Positions 8,055 to 11,931 of a DNA stretch of 11,931 nucleotides are shown here, piece by piece. This DNA is from Thermotogae bacterium (GTDB lineage Bacteria > Thermotogota > Thermotogae > Thermotogales > DSM-5069), in contig QNAO01000009.1 in assembly GCA_003641785.1 (NCBI GenBank), positions 1 to 11,931 on the forward strand, read 5' to 3'. The first letter of the stretch is position 1. The number at the start of each line of letters is the position of its first letter. Position numbers and translations under genes: made by a program. Below the pieces are notes generated by a model, which worked only from the letters and a program-made list of their open reading frames with translations, was not told the DNA's origin and did no database searches.

Positions 8055-8087
8055 AGCCAGATGGGTGCCAACACAACCCATCTGGCT
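8055..8087 (-). repeat. Perfect 12-bp intergenic hairpin between binding-protein and permease genes
   Basis: AGCCAGATGGGT (8055-8066) and its exact reverse complement (8076-8087) flank a 9-base loop in the 83-bp gap after the binding-protein stop codon. In the minus-strand transcript no U-run follows the stem, so it is not a classical rho-independent terminator. Hairpins at this position in binding-protein operons commonly protect the upstream mRNA from 3' decay, so that the binding protein is made in excess over the membrane subunits. That role is inferred from position. The permease ribosome binding site lies downstream of the stem and stays exposed. Confidence 0.75.
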
Positions 8088-8110
8088 CAAAAGAAAGGTT
8101 TTTTACATCA

Positions 8111-9730
8111 TTACTTTTTTTCGGGGAATACTTTCATATCATGCGCATAGAGTCCATAACCAAGTGGGAGAGCTATTTTCTTTCCTTGATGTACCAGATC
8201 TGCGACAAACCAAGAGACATATGAGGCCTGGTACGCGCGTGTTTCGGCGCGATCAATCAACCAAATTGTTGGGCACAGTTCCACAAGTTTCTGCTGAATC
8301 GCGTGATACTTGTTGAATCGTTCCTCGGTATCAATAGTGCTCAGTGCATCTTCTATCATCTGATCGATCTCTGGATTCAATAGCCATTCACATTGTTCCC
8401 ATGTGCCTGTAGATTGTGAGTGGTAACGGGTTGTCAGCATGCCACCCGCTTCCATGTAATGTGCCGCAACGAATACCAGGGAACAGTTAGGAGTTGTCTC
8501 CATATTCTGAGCGTCTGCGATCATGGAACCAAACGGTTTCTTGGTGATCTCAAGCTTCACACCTATTCTCGCGAAATTGGCTTGTAACATTAGAGCTATC
8601 TTCTCTTCTTCAGGTACTTCTGCACACCAGGAGAGTGTTAGAGGGTACTCGTCCAACTGCCCATAGTACTTCGATTTCTTCAACTCTTCACGCGCTTTGT
8701 CTAGATTGAATTCCCACGGCTGTATGGATGAGTCATGGCCGGGAAGAGTCTGTGGAACCGGGCCTCGTGCGACTAATGATCCCGGGAATATTATATTTGC
8801 TATTGTTTTGTAGTCTACTGCGTACGCCAAAGCTCTTCTGAAGTGGACATCATCTGTCGGCGGTTTCCTCGTGTGAAGCATCAAGTTCAAATTCATTCCT
8901 CCTGGAACAAAGCGTACCACTTCTACACCTGGCATCTTTGCCATCGCTTCGTAGCTTTCCATCGGTTGTAGCTCGTCTGTTATCTCCAGTTCCTTCTTTG
9001 CCACAAGAGTTCTTATAGTTACTGGGTCTGCCGTAGCCATTTCTTTGAAGTACTCTGGAGCATTCGGTTCCCATCCGCCCCACCAGTCATCGAACTTTTT
9101 CGTAAGCACATATTCCTCCATCTTTACTTCTTCCACCATGTAGGGGCCGCTACCAGCATCGTGTTCCAGAAGCCACTTTCTTCCGTAATCACCAAATTCT
9201 CCATAGGGACCTGAGTCAAGATGCTGAAGGACTAAGTCTTTTTCGAGAATATACAATCTCACCAGAGTGCTCAAAAATGGACCGTAGGGCTTCTTCATTT
9301 TGAACTGAACCGTGTAAGGATCGAGAGCCACTACCTCATCGATGAACGGTTCAAACATGTAGGCGAATCCTTCTCCCATTGTTAACAGGCGTTCTACCGA
9401 GAAAACAACATCTTCTGCGGTCAACTCATTGCCAGAGTGAAATTTCACGCCCTGTCTTAAATAGAAGGTCCAGGTTAAACCATCTGGAGTTACATCCCAG
9501 TGAGTTGCCAAATGTGGTCCCACAGAACCATCTGCGTTTGGAAACACCAGACTATCGTACAGATTTACAATTGCAATACAGTCTGAAAAGTCGCTACCAA
9601 CAGCTGGGTCAATGTACGTTGGCCAATCTTCCGTAGCTCGTATGATGCTTTCTGATTGTCCGAAACAAAAGACAGCAATCATAATCAAAGCGAAGGCGAG
9701 AAATTTTCCTGTTAGGAATACCCTTTTCAT
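8111..9730 (-). CDS. ABC transporter substrate-binding protein, family 5 (peptide/solute)
   Basis: This 539-residue extracytoplasmic binding protein captures the solute for the importer encoded just downstream. The N-terminus is a Sec-type signal peptide: basic MKR followed by a hydrophobic stretch through about residue 23, with cleavage expected near FGQS. C22 lies in AVFC, which is not a proper lipobox, so a lipoprotein is unlikely. The mature protein has the family 5 (SBP_bac_5) hallmark between about residues 71 and 115: GPHLATHWDVTPDGLTWTF, then LRQGVKFHSGNELTAEDVVF. Length is normal for DppA/OppA-like proteins. The ATG at 9730 has a strong GGAGGGG site six bases upstream. Family 5 includes binders of peptides, nickel, glutathione and oligosaccharides. 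The ligand cannot be read from sequence, and the neighbouring catabolic genes suggest something other than ordinary peptides. Confidence 0.94.
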   Translation of the reverse strand: MKRVFLTGKFLAFALIMIAVFCFGQSESIIRATEDWPTYIDPAVGSDFSDCIAIVNLYDSLVFPNADGSVGPHLATHWDVTPDGLTWTFYLRQGVKFHSGNELTAEDVVFSVERLLTMGEGFAYMFEPFIDEVVALDPYTVQFKMKKPYGPFLSTLVRLYILEKDLVLQHLDSGPYGEFGDYGRKWLLEHDAGSGPYMVEEVKMEEYVLTKKFDDWWGGWEPNAPEYFKEMATADPVTIRTLVAKKELEITDELQPMESYEAMAKMPGVEVVRFVPGGMNLNLMLHTRKPPTDDVHFRRALAYAVDYKTIANIIFPGSLVARGPVPQTLPGHDSSIQPWEFNLDKAREELKKSKYYGQLDEYPLTLSWCAEVPEEEKIALMLQANFARIGVKLEITKKPFGSMIADAQNMETTPNCSLVFVAAHYMEAGGMLTTRYHSQSTGTWEQCEWLLNPEIDQMIEDALSTIDTEERFNKYHAIQQKLVELCPTIWLIDRAETRAYQASYVSWFVADLVHQGKKIALPLGYGLYAHDMKVFPEKK

Positions 9731-9733
9731 ATG

Positions 9734-9754
9734 AACCCCTCCCCTTGAAAGGTT
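9734..9754 (-). promoter_or_regulatory. Possible stem-loop over the binding-protein ribosome binding site
   Basis: On the minus strand AACCTTTC (9747-9754) can pair with GAGGGGTT (9734-9741) around a 5-nt loop AAGGG, giving eight pairs of which two are G-U. The loop and 3' arm contain the GGGGAGGGG ribosome binding site of the binding-protein gene, whose ATG is three bases further on. Pairing would hide the site. The G-rich Shine-Dalgarno makes chance pairing with any C/U stretch easy, so a regulatory role is only a possibility. Confidence 0.25.
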
Positions 9755-9769
9755 GGATTTTGACCCCCA

Positions 9770-10906
9770 TCACTTCTTTGTGATCTCTTCAAAAGGTCTG
9801 TATTCGATGTCAAAGCCAAAATATTTGGGGCCGAGTACCTGTAAACCATTTTTACTAAGGAATTCTTTCCTTGCTGGTATACCAATTACAGCTACCTTCA
9901 TTCCTTCTTGAATGTCTGGGTTGTAAAGCGGTTCGCAATCGGCAAATTGAACCACAATCAACATATCAGGGCTTGTGACATATGGAGTGTCATCAAGCCA
10001 GCTAATGTGGTTTTCATTTTTGAACCAAATCTTGAATTTGTGTCCTTCAAACTCTTCAGAGCCTGCAATTTCGTGATAGCCCCAGTAGTAGCCTTCTCTG
10101 TCTTCCCAATGCTTTTTCGCAACTGTTCCTTTGAACAGCACCTTACCTCCTGTCTTTTCTGCGACCTTGTGTACAGGATTTCTTCCTTGCTTTCGCTCGG
10201 CTCTGATAAGTTCACCAACTTCCAAGCACTCTGTGAGTGTGCCTCGAACCACTATTTTTTTCATGTCGTCAACAGGTATGAGGAAACCGGCTTGACCACT
10301 GATACCAAAAGCAGCCGCTGAAAGGAATTTCCCTATTCGCTCGGCCATCATGGGGTTTACAGATTTTTCGATGTAACACATGTTTCCCCACTGGTCCCAC
10401 GAAGCAATCGGGCATATTTCTTTACCGTTGAGATGTGGTGTTGTTTGGATTATTTCAGGAATGGCTCGTCCGGTGTAGTCCCCATCGACCACAACAAGAT
10501 TTAACTCAGAAGCAGCGGTTAATGCCGCAGGTGTGTTTGCACCTCCAAGTTCTATGGGGACTACGACCTCAGGTTGAGTACCTGTGAATTTGCTGAGTAG
10601 TTCGATGGATTTGGTGAGGAGATTGGCGCTCTCTCTCTTTTCTGGGTCAAGATTAAGTTGTTTCATTTGCTTGAAAGTTTCATCTGTCCACGGCGCGATG
10701 GATCCCATCAAAAAGGGACACACTGTGTAACCATGTTCTGGGATATCGTTAGCATCCATCCAGGTTATCTCACCTTTCGAGCTCAACACTTCCTTCAACA
10801 AGCGGATACCCTCTGATGGGCGCCCCCCACCTCCTGTTCCAAAAAATGTACACCCACGAACAAAATCAACAACGTTTTCGGCGGTCGTCAAAGTTTTTGT
10901 TGGCAA
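9770..10906 (-). CDS. DUF917 / S-methyl-thiohydantoin-desulfurase-family protein (copy 1)
   Basis: This 378-residue protein is full length for the family formerly called DUF917, whose two domains are now named after S-methyl thiohydantoin desulfurase. Visible family motifs are the glycine-rich FFGTGGGG near the N-terminus (21-28), PIELGGANT (117-125), DGDYTGRAIPE (141-151), FKNEN (295-299) and a C-terminal GPKYFGFDIEY (359-369). The start is a TTG at 10906, supported by GGGGAGGAA about seven bases upstream and by the absence of a nearby ATG. The gene lies between the regulator (16-bp gap) and the binding-protein gene (39-bp gap). Family members are often encoded beside hydantoinase or oxoprolinase genes and are thought to act on cyclic amides; no such partner is visible here. 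Its DGDYTGRAIPE motif differs from the DADGxGRAVPEL shared by the two other copies in this window, so it belongs to a different subgroup. The reaction is unknown. Confidence 0.9.
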   Translation of the reverse strand: MPTKTLTTAENVVDFVRGCTFFGTGGGGRPSEGIRLLKEVLSSKGEITWMDANDIPEHGYTVCPFLMGSIAPWTDETFKQMKQLNLDPEKRESANLLTKSIELLSKFTGTQPEVVVPIELGGANTPAALTAASELNLVVVDGDYTGRAIPEIIQTTPHLNGKEICPIASWDQWGNMCYIEKSVNPMMAERIGKFLSAAAFGISGQAGFLIPVDDMKKIVVRGTLTECLEVGELIRAERKQGRNPVHKVAEKTGGKVLFKGTVAKKHWEDREGYYWGYHEIAGSEEFEGHKFKIWFKNENHISWLDDTPYVTSPDMLIVVQFADCEPLYNPDIQEGMKVAVIGIPARKEFLSKNGLQVLGPKYFGFDIEYRPFEEITKK

Positions 10907-10922
10907 CCTTATTCCTCCCCTC

Positions 10923-11690
10923 TTAATTCATGTGTACCTGAGTATCATCATTGTAGCCAAGCTTTCTTGAAATTTCATTGGCTGCTGTCTTCATTTTCGA
11001 GGCCATGCATTTTATGTCTGCATCCGTGTGATACGGCAAGAGTAACGCACTTATGGCTGCTACCACTTTACCTGTGTAGTCAAAGACAGGTACCCCTATT
11101 GCGCGGACCCTAAGCGTGTGCTCGTATTCGTCAAGTGTATAACCTTGGATACGAAACCTGGCTAACTGCTCTTTAAGCTTTTCAGGATTGGTAACAGTCC
11201 GTGGAGTATATGGTTTTAAGCGAGTTTGCTCTAAATACTCGTCTAACTCTTCTTCACTGAGCCAGGCCAACATAGCCTTTCCAAGAGCTGTAGGATAAAG
11301 GTCGAAAATTTCTCCTATTCTTGAGATAGACGGCATTGTTTTGCTGCTGCCCACTTTCGATATACAAACTCCCATGTTTTCTTCTCTAATCGCCATGTGA
11401 ACGGTTAACTGTGCTTCCTCACTTAATTTTAGAAGCACTGGATAAGCGATTTCACAAAGCTCGTTGTTAGCTAAAATTCTACTGCCGAGGTCTGCTATTT
11501 TGTACGAGGCTTTGTATCTACCTGAGTGTGTATCTTTGTATACGTAGCCTTCTTGCTGCAGGATCTTCATGTAGTAGCAAATGTTAGAGGGAGATTGCTT
11601 GGTCAAAGAAGCGAGCTGTGAAATTGTCACACCCGGCTTTTCTGAACATATAGCTTCAAGCAATCTTAAAGTTGTACTAATGCTGCTCAT
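10923..11690 (-). CDS. IclR-family transcriptional regulator
   Basis: This 255-residue protein has the standard IclR length and architecture. An N-terminal winged helix-turn-helix (about residues 5-60; recognition helix region SPSNICYYMKILQQEGYV, wing DTHSGRYK) is followed by a GAF-like effector-binding domain (about 75-245). Family hallmarks in the second domain are LYPTALGKAMLAWL (131-144) and GYTLDEYEHTLRVRAIGVPV (183-202). I chose the ATG at 11690 rather than an in-frame start at 11741. It has AGGTG five bases upstream, and the protein then starts SSISTTLRLLEAI, as IclR proteins do; the longer version would begin close to the predicted transcription start. The gene is first in the operon, 16 bp before the DUF917 gene. 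It probably controls the transporter and enzymes below it and may be autoregulated. The effector is unknown; family members often sense small organic or aromatic acids and can act as repressors or activators. Confidence 0.93.
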   Translation of the reverse strand: MSSISTTLRLLEAICSEKPGVTISQLASLTKQSPSNICYYMKILQQEGYVYKDTHSGRYKASYKIADLGSRILANNELCEIAYPVLLKLSEEAQLTVHMAIREENMGVCISKVGSSKTMPSISRIGEIFDLYPTALGKAMLAWLSEEELDEYLEQTRLKPYTPRTVTNPEKLKEQLARFRIQGYTLDEYEHTLRVRAIGVPVFDYTGKVVAAISALLLPYHTDADIKCMASKMKTAANEISRKLGYNDDTQVHMN

Positions 11691-11702
11691 TATCTCACCT
11701 GA

Positions 11703-11719
11703 ATTCAATATTTTTGAAT
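11703..11719. promoter_or_regulatory. Perfect inverted repeat, candidate operator (ATTCAA-N5-TTGAAT)
   Basis: Two 6-bp arms, ATTCAA and TTGAAT, are separated by five bases. The repeat sits just upstream of the IclR ribosome binding site and roughly 27-43 nt downstream of the predicted transcription start. IclR proteins bind short palindromes near their own promoters and often autoregulate, so this is a candidate operator. The half-site with two more bases (ATTCAATA) recurs at 11803-11810, upstream of the -35 box and exactly 100 bp away. AT-rich DNA can give such repeats by chance. Confidence 0.4.
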
Positions 11720-11751
11720 AAATTAAATATAGTTGAAACACAATCTGCCTT

Positions 11752-11780
11752 ATTATCTAATATCACACCAGAGATGTCAA
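11752..11780 (-). promoter_or_regulatory. Sigma-A type promoter for the regulator gene and probably the whole operon
   Basis: Read on the minus strand, a perfect -35 box TTGACA (11775-11780) is followed by a 17-bp spacer and the -10 box GATAAT (11752-11757, five of six matches to TATAAT). Transcription would start near 11745 and give a leader of about 55 nt before the IclR start codon at 11690. This is the best promoter match I found in the window. No comparably good match was seen in the short gaps between the downstream genes, which fits one long transcript. Confidence 0.75.
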
Positions 11781-11857
11781 CAGCCATATCTTTGATATAT
11801 TCATTCAATAAGCGGATAAGAGCGCATTTTCTGCGACAAATCTCTTCTTAAATTAGC

Positions 11858-11884
11858 TTTCGCAGATTTTCGCCACTTTGCGCC
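11858..11884. repeat. Three 7-bp direct repeats with 10-bp spacing upstream of the promoter
   Basis: TTTCGCA (11858), TTTCGCC (11868) and TTGCGCC (11878) begin exactly ten bases apart, one DNA helical turn. They lie about 80-105 bp upstream of the -35 box. Nothing else in 11781-11931 looks like a gene. Helically phased repeats could be activator contacts or part of another gene's control region beyond the window edge. With only three imperfect copies, chance is a real possibility. Confidence 0.3.
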
Positions 11885-11931
11885 TTAAACTTAGTGAGTG
11901 AAATCAGAATATCGGTCAGTGAAACGCGGAT

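Noticed and set aside
8028..8090. N-terminal extension of the first permease to 8090
   Set aside because: The extra residues are encoded by the intergenic hairpin and its flank. The family starts directly with the first membrane helix, and the ATG at 8027 has its own ribosome binding site.
9659..9667. Lipoprotein signal at C22 of the binding protein
   Set aside because: The preceding residues A-V-F do not fit the lipobox; an ordinary signal peptide cleaved near FGQS fits better.
11691..11741. N-terminal extension of the IclR regulator to 11741
   Set aside because: It would place the start only a few bases after the predicted transcription start and adds residues outside the winged-helix domain. 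The ATG at 11690 has a proper ribosome binding site.
1..11931. CRISPR arrays, tRNA or rRNA genes, insertion sequences, integrase or phage genes
   Set aside because: No repeat-spacer pattern, tRNA-like cloverleaf, transposase or recombinase was seen on either strand.

Overview
All genes read leftward (minus strand). Eleven consecutive coding units run from about 11690 down to about 101 with gaps of at most 83 bp, and several overlap. The window therefore looks like one long operon with its own regulator at the head. Very strong Shine-Dalgarno sequences (GGAGGGG type), a mix of ATG, GTG and TTG starts, and moderate G+C by eye suggest a Thermotogota-like bacterium (Pseudothermotoga, Kosmotoga or Mesotoga kind). 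That assignment is inference, and clostridial or synergistete hosts are not excluded.

Order of transcription: (1) a leader (11691-11931) with a near-consensus sigma-A promoter and a perfect inverted repeat next to the first start; (2) an IclR-family regulator; (3) a DUF917 / S-methyl-thiohydantoin-desulfurase-family protein; (4) a complete Dpp/Opp-type ABC importer: family 5 binding protein, two permeases, two ATPases; (5) a nitroreductase-fold protein with an extra C-terminal helical domain; (6) an M29 aminopeptidase / NicX-like metalloprotein; (7) a second DUF917 protein; (8) a third DUF917 copy wrecked by frameshifts and an internal deletion; (9) about 100 bp at the left edge with no gene.

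The importer would bring in an organic solute, which need not be a peptide. The DUF917 proteins, the NicX/M29-like protein and the flavin oxidoreductase are plausible catabolic enzymes, and IclR proteins typically sense aromatic or small organic acid effectors. The combination suggests uptake and breakdown of an unidentified small nitrogen compound (cyclic amide, hydantoin-like or N-heterocycle), or of an unusual peptide. The window contains no hydantoinase or oxoprolinase gene, which often accompanies DUF917. The substrate cannot be read from the sequence.

Other structures worth attention: a perfect 12-bp hairpin between the binding-protein and permease genes, a hairpin over the binding-protein ribosome binding site, an atypical ABC signature in the second ATPase, and matching four-cysteine clusters at the C-termini of both ATPases.
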